This document shows, in pieces, positions 1 to 6,201 of a DNA stretch of 7,030 nucleotides; position 1 is the stretch's first letter; every line of letters starts with the position of its first letter. The notes below the pieces were generated by a model. The model saw only the letters and a list, made by a program, of their open reading frames with translations, ran no database searches and was not told the DNA's origin. Source of the DNA: Firmicutes bacterium CAG:110 (GTDB lineage Bacteria; Bacillota; Clostridia; Oscillospirales; Oscillospiraceae). The position numbers were made by a program, and so were the translations under genes. The stretch covers positions 4,564 through 11,593 of the forward strand of contig HF988057.1 of assembly GCA_000434635.1 (NCBI GenBank), written 5' to 3'.

Positions 1-25
1 GGGGTTGGCAATGTCTGCCAACCCC
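1..25 (-). terminator. Hairpin downstream of doc, probable terminator
   Basis: A perfect 10-bp stem (GGGGTTGGCA at 1-10 with TGCCAACCCC at 16-25) closes a 5-nt loop. It starts 2 nt after the doc stop codon, so it fits the end of the leftward toxin-antitoxin transcript. The U-tract, if present, would lie beyond position 1 and cannot be seen. The rightward side has no T-run directly after the stem. Confidence 0.7.
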
Positions 26-26
26 A

Positions 27-404
27 CTATTCAATATGATTTTTCAGCCATTCAAGAAGCCCATGGTCATCCATATCACCGGCGGCAACGCGGAGAATGA
101 CGGAAATCAAATCGTCATCTTCGTAGGAAAGTGTGATGTTGTTGATGTCCAGAAATACGAGCATGGCGTGAGTTCCGATGCGTTTGTTGCCGTCCACGAA
201 AGGGTGATTGTGAATGAGTCCATAACCCAGACGGGCGGCTTTTTCGAGAATTGTGGGGTAGAGCTCCTGTCCGCCGAAGGCTTGCAGCGGCGTGTTGACT
301 GCGGAGTCCAGCAGACCTTCATCACGCAGCCCATCCATGCCGCCGGACTGCGCGATCAGCATGGAATGCAACATCAGAATTTGACGCCTACTGAGAAGCT
401 TCAT
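27..404 (-). CDS. doc: Doc-type toxin of a Phd/Doc module (Fic fold)
   Basis: This 125-residue protein matches the size of Doc (death-on-curing) toxins. The Fic/Doc active-site motif is intact: His67-x-Phe69-x-Asp71-Gly72-Asn73-Lys74-Arg75, in the HxFxD(A/G)NKR form typical of Doc rather than of AMP-transferring Fic enzymes. In the characterised family member, phage P1 Doc, the enzyme phosphorylates elongation factor EF-Tu and stops translation; the same activity here is inference. The ATG overlaps the end of the upstream antitoxin gene by four bases (ATGA), the classic arrangement for coupled translation that keeps toxin at or below antitoxin level. No frameshift or missing catalytic residue is visible, so the toxin looks functional. 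The gene ends just before a strong hairpin at the window edge. Confidence 0.93.
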   Translation of the reverse strand: MKLLSRRQILMLHSMLIAQSGGMDGLRDEGLLDSAVNTPLQAFGGQELYPTILEKAARLGYGLIHNHPFVDGNKRIGTHAMLVFLDINNITLSYEDDDLISVILRVAAGDMDDHGLLEWLKNHIE

Positions 405-643
405 TTTGCCAGTTCCTCATATACATGCGTGTTGCGCTGCATGAGCTTCGCGGAGGAAGCAAGCACATCGTCGTCGGCTGCCGCCTGCATGGTGTCCGCT
501 TGGTTGAATTCGTAGATGATATACCGGGGCGTGTTGTTTTTCATAATAACGGCGGAACCATACTGGTCAACCAGCCGGGCAACCTTTGAGAAATTCTGAT
601 TGGCTACGGAGATGGGAACGATGGTATTGGTATCAATATTCAT
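401..643 (-). CDS. phd: Phd/YefM-family antitoxin
   Basis: This 80-residue protein is of antitoxin size, directly upstream of doc and overlapping it by 4 bp. The N-terminal part (about residues 8-48, from ISVANQNFSKVARLVDQYG into the strand around RYIIYEF) resembles the Phd/YefM DNA-binding dimer fold. The C-terminal part (about 50-80) is Ala/Asp-rich and likely helical, as expected for the segment that folds onto and blocks the toxin. Phd proteins also bind their own promoter, with repression strengthened by toxin. The start is supported by AAGGAGG 7 nt upstream of ATG and a good promoter behind it. The family call rests on N-terminal pattern, size and the neighbouring doc; sequence divergence from P1 Phd is considerable. 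Confidence 0.87.
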   Translation of the reverse strand: MNIDTNTIVPISVANQNFSKVARLVDQYGSAVIMKNNTPRYIIYEFNQADTMQAAADDDVLASSAKLMQRNTHVYEELAK

Positions 644-664
644 GGCAATGCCTCCTTTGTTATT

Positions 665-693
665 AGTATACTCAAATATTAGGATAAAATCAA
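665..693 (-). promoter_or_regulatory. Promoter of the phd-doc operon, with overlapping palindrome
   Basis: On the minus strand TTGATT (688-693) and TATACT (665-670) are separated by 17 bp. The -10 box lies inside the 8-bp perfect palindrome AGTATACT (665-672), a plausible autoregulatory operator. The start codon is 21 nt below the -10 box. Confidence 0.8.
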
Positions 694-718
694 CCTATTT
701 TTGATATCTGTTTATACG

Positions 719-750
719 AAAAAGACGCGGTCGTGTCGGCCGCGTCTTTT
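719..750 (-). terminator. Intrinsic terminator of asnA
   Basis: An 11-bp perfect stem (AAAAGACGCGG at 720-730 with CCGCGTCTTTT at 740-750) has a 9-nt loop. Read leftward, the stem ends in a run of five T (719-723 on the plus strand as A). It starts 13 nt after the asnA stop codon and separates asnA from the phd promoter. Confidence 0.85.
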
Positions 751-763
751 GTCAGTATGTAAA

Positions 764-1774
764 TTACAGCAGCGGGATCCCGGCCTTTGCGCAGGCGTCC
801 ACAGTTTCGCTGTCCCATACGCTGGACTGTACTTCGCCGATGTGGGCGCAGCCCATCATCAGCATGGACAGACGGCTCTGGCCGATACCGCCGCCGATGG
901 TCAGGGGCAGCTCATTATTCAGCAGCATCTTGTGGAAGGGCAGCGCCCGCCGGTCATCACAGTGGGCGAGGGTCAGCTGGCGGTCGAGAGATTCCGCGTC
1001 CACACGGATGCCCATGGAGGAAACCTCCAGCGCTCGGTTCAGCGTTTCGTCCCAGAAGAAAATGTCGCAGTTCAGATTCCAGTCGTCATAGTCGGGGGCG
1101 CGGCCGTCGTGGGGCTTGCCGGAGCGGAGAAGTCCGCCGATCTGCATGACGCAGGCAGTCTTATGCTCCCGGACAAAGGCGGTTTCCCGCTGGGAACCGG
1201 TTTCCAGACCGGGATACATGTCTTCCAGCTCCTGCGCGGTGATGAAGGTGACCTCCCGGCTCAGCTTGGTGCGCAGCTGGGGGAAGCGAACGTGCAGGCG
1301 GTCGTTGGTGTCGCAGATAGCGCCTACAATGGCGCGGACGATGAGCTTCAAAAAGTCCAGGTTCCGGTTTTCCCGGGTAATGATCTTCTCCCAGTCCCAC
1401 TGGTCGACGTAGATGGAATGGATGTTGTCCAGCGCTTCGTCCCGGCGGATGGCGTTCATGTCGGTGTACAGGCCATTTCCAACGGTGAAATTGTAGCGCT
1501 TGAGGGCAAGGCGCTTCCATTTTGCCAGAGAATGCACCACCTGAGCGTCCATGCCCACGGCGGGAATGTCAAAGGCCACAGGCCGCTCGTAGCCGTTCAG
1601 GTTATCGTTCAGGCCGGAGCTTTCGGTGACGAACAGGGGCGCGGAGACGCGCTTCAGGTTCAGCGCCTTGGAAAATTCCTGCTGGAACGTCTCCTTGATA
1701 TAGGCAATGGCGCGCTGGGTGTCGTAGGCGTCCAGCACCGGCTTGTAGTTTTCGGGAATGTAGATTTTGTTCAT
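764..1774 (-). CDS. asnA: Aspartate-ammonia ligase (asparagine synthetase A)
   Basis: This enzyme makes asparagine from aspartate, ammonia and ATP through an aspartyl-adenylate intermediate, in the cytosol. The 336-residue product is close to the roughly 330 residues of E. coli AsnA. The class II aminoacyl-tRNA-synthetase-like fold is shown by a motif-2-like stretch around KRYNFTVGNGLYTDMNAIRRDE (about 92-113), a DDWNLNCDIFFW segment (230-241) and a motif-3-like GGGIGQSRLSMLMM (294-307). The chosen ATG (1772-1774) has AAAGGA 9 nt upstream; an in-frame ATG 9 codons earlier (1799-1801) has no comparable site and would lie within a few bases of the predicted transcription start. The gene is monocistronic between its own promoter and terminator. 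It lacks the glutaminase domain of AsnB, so ammonia is the nitrogen donor. Confidence 0.97.
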   Translation of the reverse strand: MNKIYIPENYKPVLDAYDTQRAIAYIKETFQQEFSKALNLKRVSAPLFVTESSGLNDNLNGYERPVAFDIPAVGMDAQVVHSLAKWKRLALKRYNFTVGNGLYTDMNAIRRDEALDNIHSIYVDQWDWEKIITRENRNLDFLKLIVRAIVGAICDTNDRLHVRFPQLRTKLSREVTFITAQELEDMYPGLETGSQRETAFVREHKTACVMQIGGLLRSGKPHDGRAPDYDDWNLNCDIFFWDETLNRALEVSSMGIRVDAESLDRQLTLAHCDDRRALPFHKMLLNNELPLTIGGGIGQSRLSMLMMGCAHIGEVQSSVWDSETVDACAKAGIPLL

Positions 1775-1810
1775 AAAACGGCATCCTTTCACGGGAAACA
1801 ATATGCGTCC

Positions 1811-1838
1811 ATTGTATTCTTTTTTTCGGAAAAATCAA
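1811..1838 (-). promoter_or_regulatory. asnA promoter
   Basis: On the minus strand TTGATT (1833-1838) and TACAAT (1811-1816) are 16 bp apart. Transcription would begin near 1804, giving a leader of about 30 nt. That is too short for a T-box, so control, if any, should be by a DNA-binding protein. Confidence 0.75.
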
Positions 1839-1846
1839 GAGGGATT

Positions 1847-1872
1847 GTTTTGCGCTATCCCTGCCGCAAAAC
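1847..1872. promoter_or_regulatory. Dyad upstream of the asnA -35 box, possible operator
   Basis: GTTTTGCG (1847-1854) and CGCAAAAC (1865-1872) form a perfect 8-bp inverted repeat with a 10-bp spacer, centred about 24 bp upstream of the asnA -35 box. The 18-bp centre-to-centre spacing would suit a dimeric activator or repressor. No U-tract follows on either side, so a terminator is less likely. The regulator is unknown. Confidence 0.4.
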
Positions 1873-1895
1873 GTCCGCGCCGGAGTATTGGTACA

Positions 1896-2017
1896 GCCCC
1901 TTGGCTCTCCCTCTGGGAGAGCTGTCACCGAAGGTGACTGAGAGGGTATTACGCCTAGTTTCCCCGCTCCGTCCTCGCTTTGCTCGGCCACCGCTCCCAT
2001 AGGGAGAGGGAAGGGGC
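1896..2017. repeat. MITE-like structured intergenic repeat (122 bp)
   Basis: The element is bounded by imperfect terminal inverted repeats: 1896-1918 and the reverse complement of 1995-2017 agree at 20 of 23 positions. Inside are an 8-bp perfect hairpin (1904-1911 with 1915-1922, loop TCT), a 6-bp hairpin (GTCACC 1924-1929 with GGTGAC 1933-1938, loop GAA) and a 5-bp hairpin (1994-1998 with 2002-2006). It holds no convincing ORF. From general knowledge, dispersed repeats with this look (GGGAGAG hairpin followed by GTCACCGAAGGTGAC) are common between genes in Oscillospiraceae-type genomes; that identification is from memory. No clear target-site duplication is visible. Confidence 0.7.
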
Positions 2018-2031
2018 GCTGGCATTAGAAC

Positions 2032-2059
2032 AGGCACAGCGGATTATCCCGCTGTGCCT
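2032..2059 (-). terminator. Hairpin downstream of the hydrolase operon, possible terminator
   Basis: A perfect 11-bp stem (AGGCACAGCGG 2032-2042 with CCGCTGTGCCT 2049-2059) closes a 6-nt loop, 43 nt past the stop codon of the alpha/beta hydrolase. Read leftward it is followed by TGTTCTAAT, a poor U-tract, so termination may be weak or helped by the adjoining repeat element. Confidence 0.55.
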
Positions 2060-2102
2060 TTCACTATCTGATGCACCCCGCCCATTCCGGCGGTGGCGGC
2101 AG

Positions 2103-3038
2103 TTATGCTTTCGGCGCAAGTGCCTTTTCCGCGAACTCAGTCACGATTTTTTTGTAGCGGGGGGTGTCCACCAGATAGCTGAACCCGTGATCGGCACCGG
2201 GGAAGGTGTATCGTGTGACCAGCGCGGGATTTTCTGCCACGATGTCGCTCATTTCGCAGGGGACAAAGCTGTCGCTTTCCCCGTGGATGATGAGAATGGG
2301 AATCTTTGCCTGTTTCACTGCCCGGGCGGCGTCCATTTCGTCAACGTCAAAGCCGCCGTATACCCGCCCGCCGATCTTCACAAACGGCCATGCCAAGCGG
2401 TCGGGCATGTGCATATCCCTTGCGACCTTGCGGATGATGTCTCCGGGGGAGGAATAGGGGCAGTCGGCGATGATTCCTTTCACGTTTTCGGGCAAGTCCA
2501 GCCCGGCAGCCATCAGCACCGTCGCCGCACCCATGGAAACGCCGTAGAGGATAATCTGCACATCTGCACCGAATCGCTCCACGGCGTAGCGTGCCCAGCT
2601 TTCCACGTCCCACCGCTCCTGAATGCCGAAGGTGATGGTACGGCCTTCGCTTCTGCCGTGGGCGCGTTCGTCGATGAGCAGGAGATTGTGCCCCATAGAG
2701 AAACTCAGCTCACTGCCCCCGGCGAAGTCCGTCAGGGCGCTGCTGCGGTAGCCGTGGAAGCCGATGTCCAGCGGCGCGCCGTCTTTGACGTGGTAATAGC
2801 GTCCGAACAGGGTAAGCCCGTCGAAAGATACGATGGAAACCTCCTCGTAGGGACGGTCGCTGAGCTGGCAGAACAGGCGGTTGATCTCCTTGCGGTAGGG
2901 GTCATATTTGTGGCTGGCGAAGGTGGAGATTTTGTCCCGCCCCTTTTTCGGGGAGTAGAATGCGATGCGGTAGGTATAGTACCCTCCCATCAGCAAAATT
3001 GCCGCGATGGCACACAAAAGAAATAGAAAAACCGTCAT
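2103..3038 (-). CDS. Membrane-anchored alpha/beta hydrolase (YqkD-like)
   Basis: This 311-residue protein has an N-terminal hydrophobic segment (about 2-19) that reads as a membrane anchor or uncleaved signal, followed by an alpha/beta-hydrolase fold. The catalytic triad can be placed: nucleophile Ser168 in GVSMG (166-170), acid Asp256 in HGESDSFVP, and His284 in GADHGF. HGYRSS (95-100) fits the oxyanion-hole loop and DERAHGRSEG (123-132) is also typical of the family. Length and architecture resemble Bacillus YqkD and related esterases. The substrate cannot be inferred. Its ATG lies 1 nt after the stop codon of the upstream HAD gene, so translation is probably coupled; the site just ahead (GGGG in the HAD 3' end) is modest. 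The catalytic domain would face outside if the anchor is a signal anchor. Confidence 0.88.
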   Translation of the reverse strand: MTVFLFLLCAIAAILLMGGYYTYRIAFYSPKKGRDKISTFASHKYDPYRKEINRLFCQLSDRPYEEVSIVSFDGLTLFGRYYHVKDGAPLDIGFHGYRSSALTDFAGGSELSFSMGHNLLLIDERAHGRSEGRTITFGIQERWDVESWARYAVERFGADVQIILYGVSMGAATVLMAAGLDLPENVKGIIADCPYSSPGDIIRKVARDMHMPDRLAWPFVKIGGRVYGGFDVDEMDAARAVKQAKIPILIIHGESDSFVPCEMSDIVAENPALVTRYTFPGADHGFSYLVDTPRYKKIVTEFAEKALAPKA

Positions 3039-3039
3039 A

Positions 3040-3744
3040 TCATAAGCCCCGGATATAGTCCATCAGCTCCGGGAAACTGCCGTATGGATACTGAGAAATG
3101 TCCCTGTTTTCTTTATTGATGAGGCAGTCGGTGAGGAGGAATACCTGCATACCAAGGGTTTGGGCGATCATGTCCTCGTTTACGTCGTTGCCCACCATGA
3201 GACATTCTCCGGCGTTCAATCCCAGTTTACCCAGAATTTCCCGGTAGTAGTCCGGATTTGGCTTGCAGAAGGAGGAATTATCATATGTAGTGATGAACTC
3301 GAAGTCCTCGGGCGTCAGACCGGCCCACCGGACCCGGCTCTGGGTGGCCGTGGGCGGGAAAAGGGGATTGGTGGCAAGCACGGTGCGGTACCCCATGGCG
3401 TGGAGGGTGCGAATGGTTTCCGCCGCGGCGGGCTGAAAGCCGCAGCTGTGGCGGCATTCCTGAAATTCCGTTTCGTAGAATTCGTCGTAGAGGGGGACGT
3501 CTTCCAATGCGTCCTGACCGAACATGTCGGCGAAGGCTTCCCAGAAGACGGCCTCGTTGCTCTTCCTGCCATCATTGGCGACCATAGCGCCGGTGCCGCG
3601 CCAGACGGCCTTGACCAACATCTGAGGGTCGTAGCCATAAGGCACCATTTTGGCTGCCAGACGGTTCAGGTAGTCCTTGACGAACACCTCCTGATCCATG
3701 GGAAGCAGTGTGCCGTCCAGATCAAAAAGAATTGTGGTGAGCAT
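3040..3744 (-). CDS. HAD-superfamily hydrolase
   Basis: This 234-residue protein carries all four haloacid-dehalogenase motifs: I, DLDGT with nucleophile Asp8 and Asp10; II, Thr125 in VLATN; III, Lys161 in FCKPNPDYY; IV, Asp187 and Asp191 in VGNDVNEDM. The long segment between motifs I and II (about 18-115) is the C1-type helical cap. Such enzymes usually dephosphorylate small metabolites; the substrate is not readable here. The ATG at 3742-3744 is chosen because it has GAGG 8 nt upstream and matches the family N-terminus (MLTTILFDLDGT). An in-frame extension to 3804 would run through the promoter -10 and -35 boxes, so it is rejected. It is first in a two-gene operon with the alpha/beta hydrolase. 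Confidence 0.9.
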   Translation of the reverse strand: MLTTILFDLDGTLLPMDQEVFVKDYLNRLAAKMVPYGYDPQMLVKAVWRGTGAMVANDGRKSNEAVFWEAFADMFGQDALEDVPLYDEFYETEFQECRHSCGFQPAAAETIRTLHAMGYRTVLATNPLFPPTATQSRVRWAGLTPEDFEFITTYDNSSFCKPNPDYYREILGKLGLNAGECLMVGNDVNEDMIAQTLGMQVFLLTDCLINKENRDISQYPYGSFPELMDYIRGL

Positions 3745-3775
3745 CGTTTTAACCTCGCAATTCATATTTTCCAGA

Positions 3776-3804
3776 ATTATACAGCAGCCGCCGTCCCATT
3801 TCAA
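3776..3804 (-). promoter_or_regulatory. Promoter of the HAD-alpha/beta hydrolase operon
   Basis: On the minus strand TTGAAA (3799-3804) and a consensus TATAAT (3776-3781) are exactly 17 bp apart. The -35 box sits in the loop and the spacer is one arm of the hairpin at 3784-3822. Transcription would start near 3769, leaving a leader of about 25 nt before the HAD start codon. Confidence 0.8.
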
Positions 3805-3822
3805 GTGTGGGACGGCGGCTGC
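3784..3822 (-). terminator. Hairpin at the end of the metY-metA operon
   Basis: A perfect 15-bp GC-rich stem (3784-3798 with 3808-3822) with a 9-nt loop begins 11 nt after the metA stop codon. Read leftward it is followed by TGTATAATTC, only partly U-rich, because that stretch is also the -10 box of the next operon. Termination is likely from the stem strength but may be incomplete. Confidence 0.7.
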
Positions 3823-3833
3823 ATTGTAAACTT

Positions 3834-4769
3834 TTATTCGGAAGTGGACTCCACGCCGACGGCCATGATGTCGTAAGGCGTCGTCTGATAGACAAAGTAG
3901 TTCAGCCAGTTGCTGAACAGCAGATGGGCGTGTCCCCGCCAGCGGACGACGGGGCGCTGGGTGTCATCGTCGTTGGGATAGTAGTTCGCCGGGACGTGGA
4001 TGGGCAGACCCTGCGCTTTGTCCCGGAGGTATTCCTTTTCCAGCGTGTCCGCATCGTACTCGGCGTGGCCGGTGACGAAAATCTGACGGCCTTCCTTGTT
4101 CATGGCGGCGTAGACCCCGGCATCCGGAGAGGAAGCCAGAATTTTCAGGCCCGGAACGGCTTCAATGTCGGCGCGCTCCACGGTGGTGTGCCGGGAGTGG
4201 GGAATCCAGAATTCGTCGTCGAAGCCCCGGAGCAGAATGGCACGCTTGTAGTCCGCGTGATGGGGGTACACGCCGAACAGCTTTTCCGGGAGGGCTTTTT
4301 TCTGAATGCCGTAGTGGTAGTAAAGTCCCGCCTGCGCGCCCCAGCAGATGTGGAAGGTGGAATGGACGTTGGTTTTGCTCCACTCCATGATCTGGCACAG
4401 CTCCGGCCAGTAGTCCACCTCTTCAAAGGGCATCTGCTCCACCGGCGCGCCGGTGATCACCATGCCGTCGAATTTCCGGTCTTTCAGTTCGTCGAAGGTT
4501 TTATAGAAATTCAGCAGATGCTCCTGCGGGGTATTTTTGGAGCGGTGGGAGGAGACCATCATCAGCTCCAGATGCACCTGCAGGGGCGTATTGCCGAGCA
4601 GACGGCTGAGCTGGGTCTCCGTGACGATTTTCGTTGGCATGAGATTCAACAGCACGATTTCCAGAGGGCGGATGTGCTGGGTCTCTGCCCGGGTCTTTCG
4701 CATAACGAAAATGTTTTCCTGCTGCAGAATGCCCGCTGCCGGCAGGTCGTTGGGAATCTGAATGGGCAT
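3834..4769 (-). CDS. metA: Homoserine O-acyltransferase MetA, predicted acetyl-CoA type
   Basis: This cytosolic enzyme acylates homoserine as the first committed step of methionine synthesis. The 311-residue length and residue numbering match the MetA family without gaps at key positions: nucleophile Cys142 in FHICWGAQAG, and His235 and Glu237 in VTGHAEYD. Residue 111 is Glu (TGAPVEQ), where E. coli MetA has Gly. In studies of Bacillus MetA, Glu111 specifies acetyl-CoA and Gly specifies succinyl-CoA, so this is predicted to be a homoserine O-acetyltransferase despite the usual annotation as succinyltransferase. The start has AGGAGG 7 nt upstream. It lies 15 nt below metY, whose substrate would be its product O-acetylhomoserine, which supports the same reading. 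Confidence 0.95.
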   Translation of the reverse strand: MPIQIPNDLPAAGILQQENIFVMRKTRAETQHIRPLEIVLLNLMPTKIVTETQLSRLLGNTPLQVHLELMMVSSHRSKNTPQEHLLNFYKTFDELKDRKFDGMVITGAPVEQMPFEEVDYWPELCQIMEWSKTNVHSTFHICWGAQAGLYYHYGIQKKALPEKLFGVYPHHADYKRAILLRGFDDEFWIPHSRHTTVERADIEAVPGLKILASSPDAGVYAAMNKEGRQIFVTGHAEYDADTLEKEYLRDKAQGLPIHVPANYYPNDDDTQRPVVRWRGHAHLLFSNWLNYFVYQTTPYDIMAVGVESTSE

Positions 4770-4784
4770 ACGCTTTCCTCCTGA

Positions 4785-6071
4785 TTACACGTTCTCCAAT
4801 GCCTGCGCGATGTCCTCGATAAGATCCTGCGCGTTTTCCAGACCGCAGCTCAGACGGATGAGGTCGGCACCGACACCGGCGGCGTCCAGCTCCGCGTCGG
4901 TCATCTGACGGTGGGTGGAGGAAGCGGGGTGCAGGCAGCAGGTGTGGGAATCGGCTACGTGGGTCTCGATGGCACCCAGTTTCAGGTGCTTCATGAAGGT
5001 CTCGGCCGCCTTCCGGCCGCCGTAAAGGCCGAAGGAAATGACGCCGCAGGTGCCGTTCGGCATGTACTTATGGGCAAGATCGTAATATTTGTCGCCCTTC
5101 AATCCGGCGAACTTCACCCACTTGACCTTCTCGTGACCTTGCAGATATTCCGCCACGGCCTGGGCGTTGGCGCAGTGCTGCTTCATGCGGAAGGGCAGGC
5201 TTTCCAGACCCAGATTCAGCAGGAACGCGCTCTGGGGGGACTGGACGCAGCCAAAGTCCCGCATCAGCTGGGCGGTACACTTGGTGATGAACGCGCCGCC
5301 GAGACCGAAGCGCTGGGTGTAGGTGACGCCGTGGTAGCTGTCGTCGGGGGTACACAGGCCGGGGAACTTGTCCGGGTAGGCCGTCCAGTCGAACTTGCCG
5401 CTGTCCACGATGGCGCCGCCCAGAGCGGAGGCGTGACCGTCCATGTACTTGGTGGTGGAGTGGGTGACGATATCCGCGCCCCACTGAAAGGGCTGGCAGT
5501 TGATGGGGGTGGCGAAGGTGTTGTCCACAATGAGAGGAACGCCGTGGGCGTGGGCGGCCTTGGCGAATTTCTCAATGTCCAGCACCGTCAGGGCGGGGTT
5601 GGCGATGGTCTCGCCGAACACGGCTTTGGTGTTGGGACGGAAGGCGGCGTTCAGTTCTTCCTCGGTGCAGTCCGGGTCGATAAAGGTGGTTTCCAGACCC
5701 ATTTTCTTCATGGTGACGGAGAAAAGGTTGAAGCTGCCGCCGTAGATGGCGGAGCTGGCAACGATGTGATCGCCGCATCCGGCGATGTTGAACACCGCCA
5801 TGAAGTTGGCCGCCTGTCCGGAACCGGTGAGCATGGCGGCGGTGCCGCCCTCCAGCGCGCAGATCTTGGCGGCGACGGCGTCGCAGGTGGGATTTGCCAG
5901 ACGGGAGTAGAAATAACCCTCGGCTTCCAGATCAAAGAGCTTTCCCATATCCTCGGAGGTGTCGTACTTGAATGTGGTACTCTGGACGATGGGGATCTGG
6001 CGGGGCTCGCCGTTTTTGGGCGTATAACCGGCCTGAATGCACAGTGTTTCGGGGCGCAGCTTGGAATCCAT
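4785..6071 (-). CDS. metY: O-acetylhomoserine sulfhydrylase (PLP enzyme)
   Basis: This enzyme of the Cys/Met-metabolism PLP family (fold type I) converts O-acetylhomoserine and sulfide to homocysteine and acetate. The 428 residues fit O-acetylhomoserine sulfhydrylases (about 425-430) rather than cystathionine gamma-synthase (about 380). The PLP lysine is Lys208 in HSTTKYMDGHA. Other family marks are YSRLANPT (55-62), the GSGQAA phosphate loop (about 83-88), Tyr110 in AIYGG, Asp183 in VDNTFATP, and a C-terminal SHTCCLHPASSTH segment. The start is supported by GAGGTG 7 nt upstream. It is the first gene of an operon with metA, under a strong promoter. Family members can sometimes use methanethiol or other thiols, so substrate range is inferred. 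Confidence 0.95.
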   Translation of the reverse strand: MDSKLRPETLCIQAGYTPKNGEPRQIPIVQSTTFKYDTSEDMGKLFDLEAEGYFYSRLANPTCDAVAAKICALEGGTAAMLTGSGQAANFMAVFNIAGCGDHIVASSAIYGGSFNLFSVTMKKMGLETTFIDPDCTEEELNAAFRPNTKAVFGETIANPALTVLDIEKFAKAAHAHGVPLIVDNTFATPINCQPFQWGADIVTHSTTKYMDGHASALGGAIVDSGKFDWTAYPDKFPGLCTPDDSYHGVTYTQRFGLGGAFITKCTAQLMRDFGCVQSPQSAFLLNLGLESLPFRMKQHCANAQAVAEYLQGHEKVKWVKFAGLKGDKYYDLAHKYMPNGTCGVISFGLYGGRKAAETFMKHLKLGAIETHVADSHTCCLHPASSTHRQMTDAELDAAGVGADLIRLSCGLENAQDLIEDIAQALENV

Positions 6072-6102
6072 GAGAAATCACCTCATAATGTAATTTTTGT
6101 CT

Positions 6103-6131
6103 ATTGTAATCGTTCGGAGGGCGTTTGTCAA
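6103..6131 (-). promoter_or_regulatory. metY-metA promoter
   Basis: On the minus strand a consensus TTGACA (6126-6131) and TACAAT (6103-6108) are 17 bp apart. Transcription would begin near 6096, about 25 nt ahead of the metY start, leaving no room for a SAM riboswitch or T-box. Confidence 0.85.
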
Positions 6132-6135
6132 CGCC
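6120..6135. promoter_or_regulatory. Dyad covering the metY -35 box, possible operator
   Basis: GGCGTT (6120-6125) and AACGCC (6130-6135) form a perfect 6-bp inverted repeat around TGTC, with the -35 hexamer lying wholly inside it. A repressor bound here would block the promoter directly. No regulator is encoded in the window. Confidence 0.45.
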
Positions 6136-6161
6136 TGACCGACAGGTTTGCGCTGACGCAG

Positions 6162-6195
6162 AAAAACCACCGCAATTCCGATAGAATTGCGGTGG
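6162..6195 (-). terminator. Intrinsic terminator of tRNA-Ser(GCU)
   Basis: A perfect 12-bp stem (CCACCGCAATTC 6167-6178 with GAATTGCGGTGG 6184-6195) has a 5-nt loop and is followed leftward by five T (A-run at 6162-6166). It begins 6 nt after the tRNA CCA end. Confidence 0.9.
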
Positions 6196-6201
6196 ACAAA
6201 A

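Noticed and set aside
36..515. Plus-strand frame of 159 codons across the toxin-antitoxin genes
   Set aside because: It is antisense to phd and doc, which have motifs, ribosome sites and a promoter.
701..2002. Long plus-strand open frame of 433 codons opposite asnA
   Set aside because: It lies antisense to asnA, runs through the asnA promoter and into the repeat element, and shows no family features. It is a by-product of GC-rich codon use on the other strand.
1980..3026. Plus-strand frame of 348 codons opposite the alpha/beta hydrolase
   Set aside because: The minus strand carries an intact catalytic triad and family motifs. The plus-strand product has no recognisable domain.
3745..3804. 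N-terminal extension of the HAD hydrolase to 3804
   Set aside because: It would place the start codon at the -35 box and the coding sequence across the TATAAT box. The internal ATG at 3744 has a ribosome site and matches the family N-terminus.
6072..6160. SAM riboswitch or T-box ahead of metY
   Set aside because: The promoter leaves only about 25 nt of leader, and no multi-stem structure or T-box core sequence lies between promoter and start.
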